Below are positions 17,037-26,163 of a stretch of 64,000 nt of DNA, one piece after another. Both the position numbers and the translations under genes were made by a program. Source of the DNA: Emticicia sp. BO119 (lineage in GTDB: Bacteria > Bacteroidota > Bacteroidia > Cytophagales > Spirosomataceae). The DNA lies in the NCBI RefSeq assembly GCF_013912375.1, contig NZ_JACETV010000005.1, positions 62,001-126,000 on the forward strand. The letters are read 5' to 3'. The notes beneath the pieces were generated by a model, which was not told the DNA's origin, searched no databases, and saw only the letters and a list, made by a program, of their open reading frames with translations. Position 1 is the stretch's first letter. The number at the start of each line of letters is the position of its first letter.

Positions 17037-20000
17037 TGGATTTCAGAAGCGACCTAAATATTGATGGAAAACTAACTGTTGCTTCCGTAGCTACGGAGGC
17101 GACTTCGTGGGATGCTTTGTTTCGTAGCTCTTCCGGTGATGTTACCAAGCGTGTATTAGATACGATGGCCTTGCAAAGCACAGGAAGCTACTACGACAAA
17201 ACAGCTTCTGATGCGCGATATTGGACAATGGGCGGCAATGCCCTCAGCAATACAACAAAATTAGGCTCGACGAACAATTACAATATCCAGCTCGTACACA
17301 ATGATGTTCTGGCTGCTACTATCCGCTCAGAGGGTATTGCTGATATAAAAAAAATAGTTGTTGGGCGTGGGCCTGGTGCTTTTGATACTTTTGAGGCTAT
17401 TGCCGCCTTCGGCGGTAACGTGATCATTGGCGGTTGGAACTCAACTGCCCAGAACAGCTATGACCTGAACATGATTGCGCATACGACTCAGGATAACCCC
17501 AACAATGCTTCAAGAAAAAACCGGATTAAGTTCGGATACTACAGCGGTGCTGATTTTGCGAACCGATACAAGCGTAGTATAGAATACTGGCGTTCGGATG
17601 ATAGTTTGGTCATTGGCTCTTATAGCACTTTAATTGGAGACCTCGCAACTACAGCGCCTACCGAGCTTAACTCAATATATATTAGTTCCGAAGGGAATAT
17701 AGGTATTGGCACAGCATCTAATGCGGTTAATTCATTAAGCCTGAGTACCTATATGACTGGGGCGTCGTCTGTTGCCGCATTTCTTAATAATGGTCAGATA
17801 AGAACAGGGGTTACCGGAACAGCGACATACTTTCAGACATTAGCTAACACACAGGCGACAAGTTTCAGCCTAAATGCACTTGTTCATTACAGTGTCGGAC
17901 AAGGCACTTTCGGTGCAGGGAGCACCGTCGTAAATCAATACGGGTTTTTAGTAGACAGTTCTTTAACAGGAGCTACTAATAATTTCGGGTTTCGTGGGAA
18001 CATTCCTGCCGCCACGGGGCGATGGAATTTGTACATGGTTGGCACTGCTGACAATTACCTTGCCGGGAATCTTGCCATCGGAACTTCTAATACGTTGACA
18101 GGATATATCTTGCGCATAACAAAAGGTTTATCAGGTGCCGCAACCTCTTACGGGGTATCTGCGGAGTTGAATGTTCAGACAGGTGTAACAAGCGCCAACA
18201 TTTTTCTGAGTAGTATAACAACGGCCGGAGATGCTAATGTAACTACGCTCAGACATTTTGCAGCTGCACAAGGTACATTTTCCGGCTCTGTTACGACACA
18301 GATTGGCTTTCATGCTTTAGCGTCTCTGACAGGTGCAACCAATAACTACGCATTTTATGGGGATATTTTCTCAGGTTCGGGAAGATGGAATCTTTTCATG
18401 AATGGAACGGCTAATAACTATATGGCTGGGGGCTTAGGAATTGGAACAACGGCAATAGGTGGTTATCATCTCAGAATAGGACGGGCGTTTACTGATTCGT
18501 TTTCTTATGGCATACGCATAGACGGACAAATTCAATCACCTGTAACAAGTGGTGTCAATTTTTTCAGGAGTGACTTGTCTACACAAGCTGCCGCTTTCAA
18601 CGTTAACACAGCTATTCATTACTATGCCGTTCAGGGTGCAATCGGTGAAGGTAGCTCAGTGACTAATCAGTTTGGTTTCCGGGTTGATGGTGGTATGGTA
18701 GGTGCCACGAATAATTATGCTTTTTATTCCACAATACCCGAATCGGGCAATAGCAATTGGAATTTGTTTTTACCTGGAACCGCTCCTAATTATACAGCTG
18801 GCGCTTTTGGCATTGGTGGGACGGGATTTACAGGGGTGAATTTCCGTGTTTCAAGACCTATTAGCGGCTCGAGTACAAGTATTTCAAGCTGGGTGAACGG
18901 ACAAGTGCAAAATACAGGTGGAACTACAAATGCCTACTACCATAGAACGGATTCCTCTATTGCCGGTGATGTTTCCCTGACAACGCTTTTCCATTATGCA
19001 GCACTTCAAGGAACTTTCACGGGGTCAGCAACAAACCAGATGGGTTTTTCTGTCGGGTCTTCACTAACAGGAGCCACTAATAATTACGGTTTTCATTCAA
19101 ATTTAGCCTCTTCATCCGGAAGATGGAATTTTTATGCTGCGGGGACTGCTGATAACTATTTTGCAGGCAATACAGGTTTTGGGGTTACAAATCCTACCTA
19201 TAAACTGGATGTTGCCGGAACAGGGCATTTCACGCAGAATGTAACATTTGATGCAAATGCCATTTGTGCCACTGCCCCTACAAGTGCTAATCACCTGACA
19301 AATAAGGCGTATGTAGATAGTCTTTCTTTTGTCAAAAGGGGAGATACTGTCAAAACTATTTCGCTGGCAAATATCACCCTTTCAGGAACACAAACAATTA
19401 ACGGCGTGTCAGTTATAGCAGGGGATCTGGTATTGGTAGCCGGACAATCAACAGCCAGTCAGAATGGAGTATATGTCGTAGCGGCCGGGGGTTGGTCCCG
19501 TTCGACTGCCAACGATTCTGATAGCGAGATTAGAGGAGCCTATCACCTGGTTACCCACGGCACCTATGCCAATCAAAGGTATATTAACACTAATCCGACT
19601 ACCATTACAGTGGGTACAACTGCCATTACCTATGCGCTTGATTTTGGTTCGGAAACTGACCCTATCTGGAATGCTTTCAAGACAGACCAGGATATTACGC
19701 CGACGCGAATCGGACAATGGAATACGGCATATACATTTGCCTCTACCTTAACCTCTACGAGTGCACTTACTGAGGGCTCTAACCTGTATTTTACAACCGC
19801 GCGTGTTTTAACTACCGCCTTGACAGGTTATTCAGTCGGTTCAAATACTGCGTTAGCTGCTGGCGATACAGTCTTGCAGGCATTTCAGAAAGTACAGGGA
19901 CAAATAAATAGCCGATTGGTGATAGGCGGAAATACCGCAGGATCAGCAATCACGGTAGGCACAAACGATGCTTTTGACTTTTCTCTTGAAAGAAACAATG

Positions 20001-20845
20001 TTACTCAGGTCACTTTGAAAAGCACCGGAACAGAGTTTGCAAGTGATGTGAATTTTCTTGGAAAACTTAAAATAGCAGGCAGTACAGGTGTTGACCACCA
20101 GTTTCTCAAATATAACGGTAGTTCCAATGAATGGGCTTACCTGAATACAGGAGAATTGCAGGACAAGAACGACATTGTAATGCTTGACACCTATAACGGT
20201 GAACGAGGATTTCAGCTATATTCTGATAATACAAAAGCATACGCAAATGCCCTTGTTTTCTCTAATCAGGATGCAGGTATTGCACTTGGATTGCATGGTT
20301 ATTCTGTAGGAGATTCAGATGTAGTTAAGGAATTTGGAATACAGTTAGATGTTGATGGGTATCTCTACCACAGGAAATTAGATGGCACACGTTCACGTAT
20401 TGCGACTATTGATATGGTTTCAGGGGGAAATAATGGCTATATTGTTGATGGAGGAACATCATATAATGGACTTACTATGACAATGACAAGTAGTAATACT
20501 CAGTACCCAAAACTCTTTTTTAATGACAATAGACCCGGGATATATGGATTTACGAGTGAAGTATATGGAGGATTGCCATACATGGGACCAGGCAGTTCTG
20601 GAAATATACACTATGGGTTGAATTTGAACGCTTATGGAGGAGGGCATATCACAATAGGCACTTATGGAGTGGATAATATTGGAGTTCCCGGACAAATAAA
20701 CCTGTTTGGGAAATTTAAACTAAATGATGCTTATTTCAATTTTCCATCCGGGTCAGGATTAGGGGCATTATCTGGTGCAAGATGTGTACTTAGATTAACC
20801 CCTAATGGAAGCGGCCAATACACAATAACACTTGAACAAGAGTAA
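17036..20845 (+). CDS. large repeat-containing tail fibre protein
   Basis: A 1269-aa fibre with four tandem repeats of about 120-125 aa, each carrying GATNN(F/Y) followed by a GRWNL-type segment, a GTADNY-type segment and an IGT turn; the GATNN anchors lie near residues 311, 432, 555 and 678. The fourth unit ends in NPTYKLDVAGTGHFTQNV, after which the fibre changes to a different domain (NKAYVDSLSFVKRGDTV). No S74 intramolecular chaperone domain is visible at the C-terminus. It probably forms a trimeric shaft, with the terminal region recognising the host. Confidence 0.75.
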   Translation: MDFRSDLNIDGKLTVASVATEATSWDALFRSSSGDVTKRVLDTMALQSTGSYYDKTASDARYWTMGGNALSNTTKLGSTNNYNIQLVHNDVLAATIRSEGIADIKKIVVGRGPGAFDTFEAIAAFGGNVIIGGWNSTAQNSYDLNMIAHTTQDNPNNASRKNRIKFGYYSGADFANRYKRSIEYWRSDDSLVIGSYSTLIGDLATTAPTELNSIYISSEGNIGIGTASNAVNSLSLSTYMTGASSVAAFLNNGQIRTGVTGTATYFQTLANTQATSFSLNALVHYSVGQGTFGAGSTVVNQYGFLVDSSLTGATNNFGFRGNIPAATGRWNLYMVGTADNYLAGNLAIGTSNTLTGYILRITKGLSGAATSYGVSAELNVQTGVTSANIFLSSITTAGDANVTTLRHFAAAQGTFSGSVTTQIGFHALASLTGATNNYAFYGDIFSGSGRWNLFMNGTANNYMAGGLGIGTTAIGGYHLRIGRAFTDSFSYGIRIDGQIQSPVTSGVNFFRSDLSTQAAAFNVNTAIHYYAVQGAIGEGSSVTNQFGFRVDGGMVGATNNYAFYSTIPESGNSNWNLFLPGTAPNYTAGAFGIGGTGFTGVNFRVSRPISGSSTSISSWVNGQVQNTGGTTNAYYHRTDSSIAGDVSLTTLFHYAALQGTFTGSATNQMGFSVGSSLTGATNNYGFHSNLASSSGRWNFYAAGTADNYFAGNTGFGVTNPTYKLDVAGTGHFTQNVTFDANAICATAPTSANHLTNKAYVDSLSFVKRGDTVKTISLANITLSGTQTINGVSVIAGDLVLVAGQSTASQNGVYVVAAGGWSRSTANDSDSEIRGAYHLVTHGTYANQRYINTNPTTITVGTTAITYALDFGSETDPIWNAFKTDQDITPTRIGQWNTAYTFASTLTSTSALTEGSNLYFTTARVLTTALTGYSVGSNTALAAGDTVLQAFQKVQGQINSRLVIGGNTAGSAITVGTNDAFDFSLERNNVTQVTLKSTGTEFASDVNFLGKLKIAGSTGVDHQFLKYNGSSNEWAYLNTGELQDKNDIVMLDTYNGERGFQLYSDNTKAYANALVFSNQDAGIALGLHGYSVGDSDVVKEFGIQLDVDGYLYHRKLDGTRSRIATIDMVSGGNNGYIVDGGTSYNGLTMTMTSSNTQYPKLFFNDNRPGIYGFTSEVYGGLPYMGPGSSGNIHYGLNLNAYGGGHITIGTYGVDNIGVPGQINLFGKFKLNDAYFNFPSGSGLGALSGARCVLRLTPNGSGQYTITLEQE

Positions 20846-20875
20846 ACAATAACCAAAAAATAAACAAAACATCTT

Positions 20876-21190
20876 ATGGAATTACAGAATTTAGACAAAG
20901 AAATGGTCAATTTTCTCACAGAGAAGCCTTTTCCTACTGAAATAGAAGGCACTAATCTAACCTATCGTAGGGCAATTGTTTTAGCTGCGTTAGCTCCGGT
21001 TTCTGAAAAAGAAACTGATGAAAAAAAGTTCAATAAATATATGTTGGCCACAAAAATTCAAAAAGAGGAGAAGCCTGACCTATCAACGGTAGAGGTTGCA
21101 GAAATTAGAGCAGGTTCTACCGTTCAGTGGCCAGCGGTAGTCCATGGCGCGTTGGTTGAATACTTAGAATCACAAGCCTCTAAAAAATAA
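20876..21190 (+). CDS. hypothetical phage protein, 104 aa
   Basis: A helical, charged 104-aa protein between the large fibre and the glycosidase. It has a Lys/Glu-rich middle (KETDEKKFNKYMLATKI) and a C-terminal helix. In this slot it could be a fibre assembly chaperone, but I recognise no motif. The next gene starts 14 bp after its stop. Confidence 0.6.
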   Translation: MELQNLDKEMVNFLTEKPFPTEIEGTNLTYRRAIVLAALAPVSEKETDEKKFNKYMLATKIQKEEKPDLSTVEVAEIRAGSTVQWPAVVHGALVEYLESQASKK

Positions 21191-21203
21191 AAAATATATT
21201 TAT

Positions 21204-23492
21204 ATGGCAACTTCCAAGCCCGAATTTCAGAATATCGTACTAAAGGATAGTGGTAATAACTTTTGCGGACTATACAAAAGTAGAATAGTACCCGTAACCG
21301 GTAGTGCCGTTACACAATACTACTGGCTACCTACTAATAGTAGTGGTGATATTGCTGATTTTCGGGTAAATATTATGAATGGCACATTTGGCTCTGATTC
21401 ATCAGCCATTGCAAGCAAGCCGTCAGGATTCAATACCTATACAGATGCCTGGCCAGTTACCAAATACCTGTCTTACATGAACCTATACCCATTCCAGGAT
21501 ATAGGTCAGTTTCAGACAGGGGTAGGGCAGTTTATTTCTGAGGGGGCAAACAATATACTTATTCCAGTACTTTGGTCTGACGTATTTGAATCTTATAGTA
21601 CGCCCTCAACAAAGAGACAAGACCAGAACCTTAACTCGTCGTATGATAAGCAAAATCAGGCTGTTGATTTCGTAAAGAACAATTACCCTAATGCAAAAAT
21701 CAGTTTATTAATATGGTTAAAAATGAATGCCGGAAGAATACCCGGTTTCTGGGGAACAGCAAACAATGAAAAAGATTGTTTTGGTAATGATTTGGGGATT
21801 GAAGGATATGGAGATGCACATGCTCCCTTATCTGACAAAACAAATGGTTCCGGTCGTAGCATGATGTTAGACTTTTTCACAAAGGCCACCAATTACTATG
21901 CGAACAGGTTAGGAGCACAGTTTAATTATGTTATCCCTGCCATCACCCAACAAGCCGAATATGGATTCAATTACGAAAATGGAACAGGATCCAAGTTTAA
22001 GGCAATTATTGGTTATTCAAATGTTACCAAAGCTGCTTTCAGGACCTGGTTATTTGATGGGGTCAATAATCCGAATGCTTATGGAAGCCTTGGAGCACTA
22101 AATTCTGCCTGGGGTATATCGCATGGTAGCACAGGAGATATTCAGCCGCCAAATACCGGATTAGCACAAGGAACGCAGGATGTGCAGGGATTGAATGCGG
22201 TCTTTGCTTCACGCCGAGGTGTAGACTGGTATTTGTTCAGAGAAAGCATGTTATACGATTTTTGCAATGATTGCAAAAGTGCGGTTACATCGGCAAATTC
22301 AACCTATAGCACCAATATCAAACTGGTATTGTCTTTCGGTGGTGTTTCGCCCAATGATGAGTTGGTTCCTATGAGGGCCAGTTATGATGTAATCAAGTGG
22401 GGGCAGATAAGTAACGGACTAAAAACCGCCTTTGCTTCGGATAATCGTTTCAACGATGTTTCATTGACGCTTGATTTTGTTCAGAATTACCCTAACAAGC
22501 TCATGACTGAGTTACATCATATAGATTATGGGTCACTCAATGGATTGAATGTTCCTGTTGTTGAACCTAATATGCTTCAGTCAGGAGAAGATGCAATAGC
22601 AAACGGAGTGAAAGACCTGTTATTTATTTCGGCTCCTTTTCAGGGGCAATGGCATGATATGACCTTACGGCTGCTTAAGGCTCTGAAACCTGTTTTTCTG
22701 AGAGACAACAGCAATTCAAGAACGGGCATTGTCAACGGATTAGCTAATATCAGCCTAAGCGAATTATTGTACACTGGAAACATCGCAGGAGGTATCAATA
22801 AATGGTCTGTTGGTGGGGGACGAAGAGGAAACCGCATTAATATTAATTTTGACAATAGTACTGCCTTTGCCGGAAATGCGGATTATCCTCTTACTTTTCA
22901 GTATATGCCTAATCAGATGTACTACCTCAGACAGGAGGATATTAAAAATTCTTACTACGGATTCAGGTCTTCACAAGATGAAAGTAACGGCAAGCCCTAT
23001 ACCGCAAGGCAACAGGATTATAATCTCAATAGAGTGCCTATACTTCTCACAGCGTTCGGCATCACCTATAAAGCCGGCACCAAAACGTATAGTACGATTG
23101 AAATAGTAGACCAGTCAGGCGTGAAATGGGTAAAAGTGGTACAGACTTTTGGGGTATATACCTCTGAAAACGGGGTAAACTATTCTAATAACCACCCTGA
23201 ATACAGGTTCTTGGATAACCCTAATTTGCCTGAGGATTGTCGTTTCTGGTTGCCCAAACCCTCTTCAGGTAATTATTATGACATAACTATAAACGTCTAT
23301 GGTGCTGCCTGTATGTTTGAGGTATATCACGCAGATGATACCGCACCCGGTGGCATTGCATACAGTTCGACAAGGGTAAATTCAGATGCCGCAGGTAGTT
23401 CACGGACTATCAGGGTGTACGGTAGTCAATTAACACAAACAAACGTTAATCAACGGGTATTGAAAATTAACAATAACCGCTGGGACGTATAA
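21204..23492 (+). CDS. tail-associated glycoside hydrolase-like protein (GH42-like)
   Basis: A 762-aa protein without a signal peptide. Residues about 60-530 read as a TIM-barrel glycosidase: a WLKMNAGRIPGFWG strand, and FRTWLFDG followed by YGSLGALNSAWG, the pattern of beta-galactosidase (GH42-type) proteins. The acidic residues of IPAITQQAEYGFNYENG are candidate catalytic residues, but I cannot assign acid/base and nucleophile securely. The C-terminal 147 residues are a separate domain repeated in the next gene. Placed after the fibres, it is likely a virion enzyme that cuts surface polysaccharide. Confidence 0.6.
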   Translation: MATSKPEFQNIVLKDSGNNFCGLYKSRIVPVTGSAVTQYYWLPTNSSGDIADFRVNIMNGTFGSDSSAIASKPSGFNTYTDAWPVTKYLSYMNLYPFQDIGQFQTGVGQFISEGANNILIPVLWSDVFESYSTPSTKRQDQNLNSSYDKQNQAVDFVKNNYPNAKISLLIWLKMNAGRIPGFWGTANNEKDCFGNDLGIEGYGDAHAPLSDKTNGSGRSMMLDFFTKATNYYANRLGAQFNYVIPAITQQAEYGFNYENGTGSKFKAIIGYSNVTKAAFRTWLFDGVNNPNAYGSLGALNSAWGISHGSTGDIQPPNTGLAQGTQDVQGLNAVFASRRGVDWYLFRESMLYDFCNDCKSAVTSANSTYSTNIKLVLSFGGVSPNDELVPMRASYDVIKWGQISNGLKTAFASDNRFNDVSLTLDFVQNYPNKLMTELHHIDYGSLNGLNVPVVEPNMLQSGEDAIANGVKDLLFISAPFQGQWHDMTLRLLKALKPVFLRDNSNSRTGIVNGLANISLSELLYTGNIAGGINKWSVGGGRRGNRININFDNSTAFAGNADYPLTFQYMPNQMYYLRQEDIKNSYYGFRSSQDESNGKPYTARQQDYNLNRVPILLTAFGITYKAGTKTYSTIEIVDQSGVKWVKVVQTFGVYTSENGVNYSNNHPEYRFLDNPNLPEDCRFWLPKPSSGNYYDITINVYGAACMFEVYHADDTAPGGIAYSSTRVNSDAAGSSRTIRVYGSQLTQTNVNQRVLKINNNRWDV

Positions 23493-23522
23493 AAAACAAA
23501 CGTTCAACTTAAATAAATAAAA

Positions 23523-24383
23523 ATGAAAAAACTCCTGTTTATAGGGCTATTTGCCCTTACAAGCCTGTTGAGTACTGCTCAGAATCTTGTGCCTAAAACC
23601 TTTGCCAAGGCCTATGTGATTTTTCCTGCAAACAATTCTTTTTATACCTGGTATGAAGTTGAAAATGGGACTGTGCTTGTCAATGAAGCGACTATTGCAG
23701 AATCTATTACTATCAATGCCAGTTCGCTTAAATTAGTAGGTTTTACAACGCCTCAATTTATTAATCCGAATATCTGGGATTTTGTCAGCAAACCGTCATT
23801 GCCTCAAGCCCCTGTAATAGTCAATCCTCAACCTGACAATCAGATAGGCAATGTAAAGCTCAATATACCCGGATATGCTGAGGTATCAGACATTTTCCTA
23901 TCAGAAGAAATCCTGAAACACAAAGACCCTAACAGGTTGAATATTCAATTAGCTACGCATAGCATCAGCCTTGGTGAAAATATCGGTGAAAAGCGATCAA
24001 TAGTTAACTACAAAATCACCGACCAGACAGGAAAGGTTTGGGTAGAGGTATTTCAGAAACAACCGACAGTAGAGGGGCGGTTGGGCGGGCTGTTTGGAAA
24101 TAATCATCCTGATAAACAATACCTACCTCAACTATCAGAGGATTGTAATGTATTTCTGCCTTTAGGCAATATTTATACGATTCAGGTAGAAAACAGAGGC
24201 GATTTAGTGGTAGACTTCTGGGTGCATTTCCCCTGGAGTTCGGACGGCACCGAACGAAGGTTGCACCGGGAAGATTTAGGGTCTGGAACTGCCTATTATA
24301 GTATTGATACTAATCTGCTTGGATTGCGTGATATGCCAGATTATCAAAGGACCATCAAAATCAACGTCAATGGAAAATTATAA
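23523..24383 (+). CDS. secreted protein sharing the glycosidase C-terminal domain
   Basis: A 286-aa protein beginning with a clear signal peptide (MKKLLFIGLFALTSLLSTAQ), unlike the other tail genes. Residues about 142-286 align with residues 616-762 of the preceding glycosidase: ITDQTGKVWVEV with IVDQSGVKWVKV, NNHPDKQYL with NNHPEYRFL, and LSEDCNVFLP with LPEDCRFWLP, both ending in a TIKINVNG-like or VLKINNN-like strand. It is therefore a free, exported version of that domain. Role unknown; a surface-binding or receptor-masking function is an inference. Confidence 0.7.
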   Translation: MKKLLFIGLFALTSLLSTAQNLVPKTFAKAYVIFPANNSFYTWYEVENGTVLVNEATIAESITINASSLKLVGFTTPQFINPNIWDFVSKPSLPQAPVIVNPQPDNQIGNVKLNIPGYAEVSDIFLSEEILKHKDPNRLNIQLATHSISLGENIGEKRSIVNYKITDQTGKVWVEVFQKQPTVEGRLGGLFGNNHPDKQYLPQLSEDCNVFLPLGNIYTIQVENRGDLVVDFWVHFPWSSDGTERRLHREDLGSGTAYYSIDTNLLGLRDMPDYQRTIKINVNGKL

Positions 24384-24404
24384 AGAAATAGCTATTTTGG
24401 CGTA

Positions 24405-24617
24405 GTGGTTTTATTTGCTGCTTGCATTGTGCTTTTTGTGTTACTCTACAGATCCATGCAGGATAATGCTACGCTACAGTATCAGAATGCCTGTTTTACG
24501 GCTGAATCGGCTCAGGAAAAGACATTTACTGAGATTTATCATGAATTGGAGAAGGTACTTGAGGCTGTCAAAAATCAAAAAATCTGTCAATCATGCAATT
24601 ATCAGAAAAAGGGTTAG
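24405..24617 (+). CDS. membrane protein with coiled coil, possible spanin or holin component
   Basis: A 70-aa protein starting at GTG; the frame has no ATG between the preceding stop and this codon. Residues about 2-16 are a transmembrane helix (VLFAACIVLFVLLYR), followed by a short periplasmic coiled coil. It overlaps the lysozyme start by 25 bp. One membrane helix plus coiled coil beside an endolysin is the layout of an inner-membrane spanin, but no outer-membrane partner is obvious. Confidence 0.45.
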   Translation: MVLFAACIVLFVLLYRSMQDNATLQYQNACFTAESAQEKTFTEIYHELEKVLEAVKNQKICQSCNYQKKG

Positions 24618-25069
24618 CAGAAATAAAATCATCTGAAGCATTCAAAGCAAGGCCTTATCAGGATAGTGTAGGCATCTGGACAATTGGTTATGGTAGTACC
24701 TTTTATCTGGACGGGAAAAGGGTATCAAAATCAGACCCTCCTATCACTGAAAAGCAAGCTGAACTTTTATTGCTTGAGGTATTCAAAAAGAATTATGCAG
24801 GGCATATACCCGATGGATTGAATCAGCATCAGTATGATGCTATCGCTTCTCTGATCTATAATATTGGTTCAAGAAATTTCAATCTTTCGACGCTTAAAAA
24901 GAAAATACTTCTCAACCCAAATGACCTATCAATAAAAGCCGAATTCCTCAAATGGAATAAAGGTACCAAAAGTGGCAAATTGGTAGTAATAGATGGATTG
25001 ACTAACCGTAGAAAGAGGGAGGCTGATTTATATTTTATGCCTATAAAAGAAGAAGGGCTATCAAACTGA
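24593..25069 (+). CDS. phage lysozyme (GH24 endolysin)
   Basis: A 158-aa T4/P21-type lysozyme that cleaves peptidoglycan between MurNAc and GlcNAc. The catalytic triad is intact: Glu15 in KSSEAFK, Asp24 in YQDSVG and Thr30 in WTIGYGS. The family motif ALxSLIYNIG appears as AIASLIYNIGSRNF at about residues 83-96. There is no signal peptide or SAR helix, so it needs the holin for access to the wall. The stop codon lies inside a stem-loop. Confidence 0.93.
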   Translation: MQLSEKGLAEIKSSEAFKARPYQDSVGIWTIGYGSTFYLDGKRVSKSDPPITEKQAELLLLEVFKKNYAGHIPDGLNQHQYDAIASLIYNIGSRNFNLSTLKKKILLNPNDLSIKAEFLKWNKGTKSGKLVVIDGLTNRRKREADLYFMPIKEEGLSN

Positions 25070-25077
25070 TAGCCCTT
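25053..25077 (+). terminator. stem-loop at the lysozyme stop codon
   Basis: A 10-bp perfect stem (AAGGGCTATC/GATAGCCCTT) with a 5-nt loop that encloses the lysozyme stop codon. The T tract after it is weak, so it may stabilise the 3' end or modulate read-through into the holin gene rather than terminate fully. Confidence 0.5.
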
Positions 25078-25159
25078 ACCTTACGTCGATATTGTTAAAA
25101 AAAATTTTATATAGGCTTGGCCTATGTTTCAAATGTAAACAAAATAAATAAAAACAACC

Positions 25160-25693
25160 ATGTTAAACTATCAAAATATCAAGTTTGCTTTGATTCAACT
25201 TAAACAGCAAATATTCTCTCATCCTGACATGGTTGCTTTTCTTGCTTTGTTATCGAGCATTATCAGCTTTATCATAAAAACCTGGCAATTCAATATCATT
25301 CTATTTCTAGGCCTGTTTTTCTTGATAGTAATAGATACATTCACAGGAGTCAGGAGGGCAAAAAAAGCAGGCGCGTATGATTATAGGATAATGAAAGAAA
25401 AGACGGTCAACAAGGTATTAGGCTATATTATATTTTTGTTGGCATTAGGTGCATTTACAATAATGCTCTTTGTATTGAATCTGAATAATACAATTATCAA
25501 TATACCTGATTCTTTACTGAATATACCTCTCATGACTTCCATCCTGTTTTTTGCAGGGGTGGAAATGCTTAGTATTAATGATAATCTGAAAAATGCCTAT
25601 GGCATTAAAACGCCATCATCTGTGATGGGTAGAGTTGAGAAATTTGTAGATGATCAAGATATTTCAAAATTAACTAATAAAGACAATGTTTAA
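25160..25693 (+). CDS. phage holin family protein
   Basis: A 177-aa membrane protein with hydrophobic segments at about 27-43, 47-62, 90-110 and 122-136. The motif FLIVIDTFTGVRRAKKAG matches the toxin-secretion/phage lysis holin family, whose members carry an (I/L)DxxTGxxxA signature. It would form membrane lesions that release the lysozyme. It overlaps the next gene by 8 bp. Confidence 0.8.
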   Translation: MLNYQNIKFALIQLKQQIFSHPDMVAFLALLSSIISFIIKTWQFNIILFLGLFFLIVIDTFTGVRRAKKAGAYDYRIMKEKTVNKVLGYIIFLLALGAFTIMLFVLNLNNTIINIPDSLLNIPLMTSILFFAGVEMLSINDNLKNAYGIKTPSSVMGRVEKFVDDQDISKLTNKDNV

Positions 25694-26105
25694 AAGTATA
25701 AAATTCTGGCTATCGCTTTCAGGTATTGCAAGTATAGCTTTTTTTGTGTGGTTTATTGTAGCAACTTTCAAAAAAGCAGCAGAACGTGATGTTTTTGAAG
25801 TGCAGTATAAATTATTGAAAATTGACAAACAGAAGCAAAAAGACTCTTTACAATATCATATAAATGCTTTTAGTGATTCGGTTGAAATCTATAAAACACG
25901 CCTGACAAAAGCCTTTATTGAAGCAAAAAACAAAAGCGAATTATATAGCTTAAATAATAGCTTAATTCCTTCTGTGCAATCAATAATTAAAGTGATGAGG
26001 GATAGTGTGATCGTGATTAATAAGCAACGAGCGAAATTAGAGGCTCAGGTACTTGAATTAGAAAAAGACCTTGAGAGAGCAAAGAAAAAACGAAAGTTTT
26101 TATAG
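25686..26105 (+). CDS. membrane-anchored coiled-coil protein, spanin-like
   Basis: A 139-aa protein with one N-terminal membrane helix (FWLSLSGIASIAFFVWFIVA) followed by a long charged coiled coil ending in KKKRKFL. This is the general layout of an Rz-type inner-membrane spanin, and it closes the lysis cassette just before a strong terminator. No lipoprotein partner is nested within it. Bacteroidota phage spanins are poorly described, so the call is structural only. Confidence 0.45.
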   Translation: MFKSIKFWLSLSGIASIAFFVWFIVATFKKAAERDVFEVQYKLLKIDKQKQKDSLQYHINAFSDSVEIYKTRLTKAFIEAKNKSELYSLNNSLIPSVQSIIKVMRDSVIVINKQRAKLEAQVLELEKDLERAKKKRKFL

Positions 26106-26135
26106 TATTTTTTACTTTTTGGGTTACTTGAAATT

Positions 26136-26161
26136 GGCCGCTCATTGAACGGCCTTTTTTT
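26136..26161 (+). terminator. rho-independent terminator ending the late operon
   Basis: A GGCCG/CGGCC stem with a 9-nt loop and seven T. It ends rightward transcription of the tail and lysis genes at the point where they meet the leftward umuC gene. Confidence 0.85.
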
Positions 26162-26163
26162 GT

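Noticed and set aside
24415-24636. 73-aa open frame overlapping the membrane/coiled-coil gene
   Set aside because: Basic, Arg-rich with no domain; the 24405 frame has a clear membrane helix and coiled coil. It also lacks a lipobox, so it is not an outer-membrane spanin.
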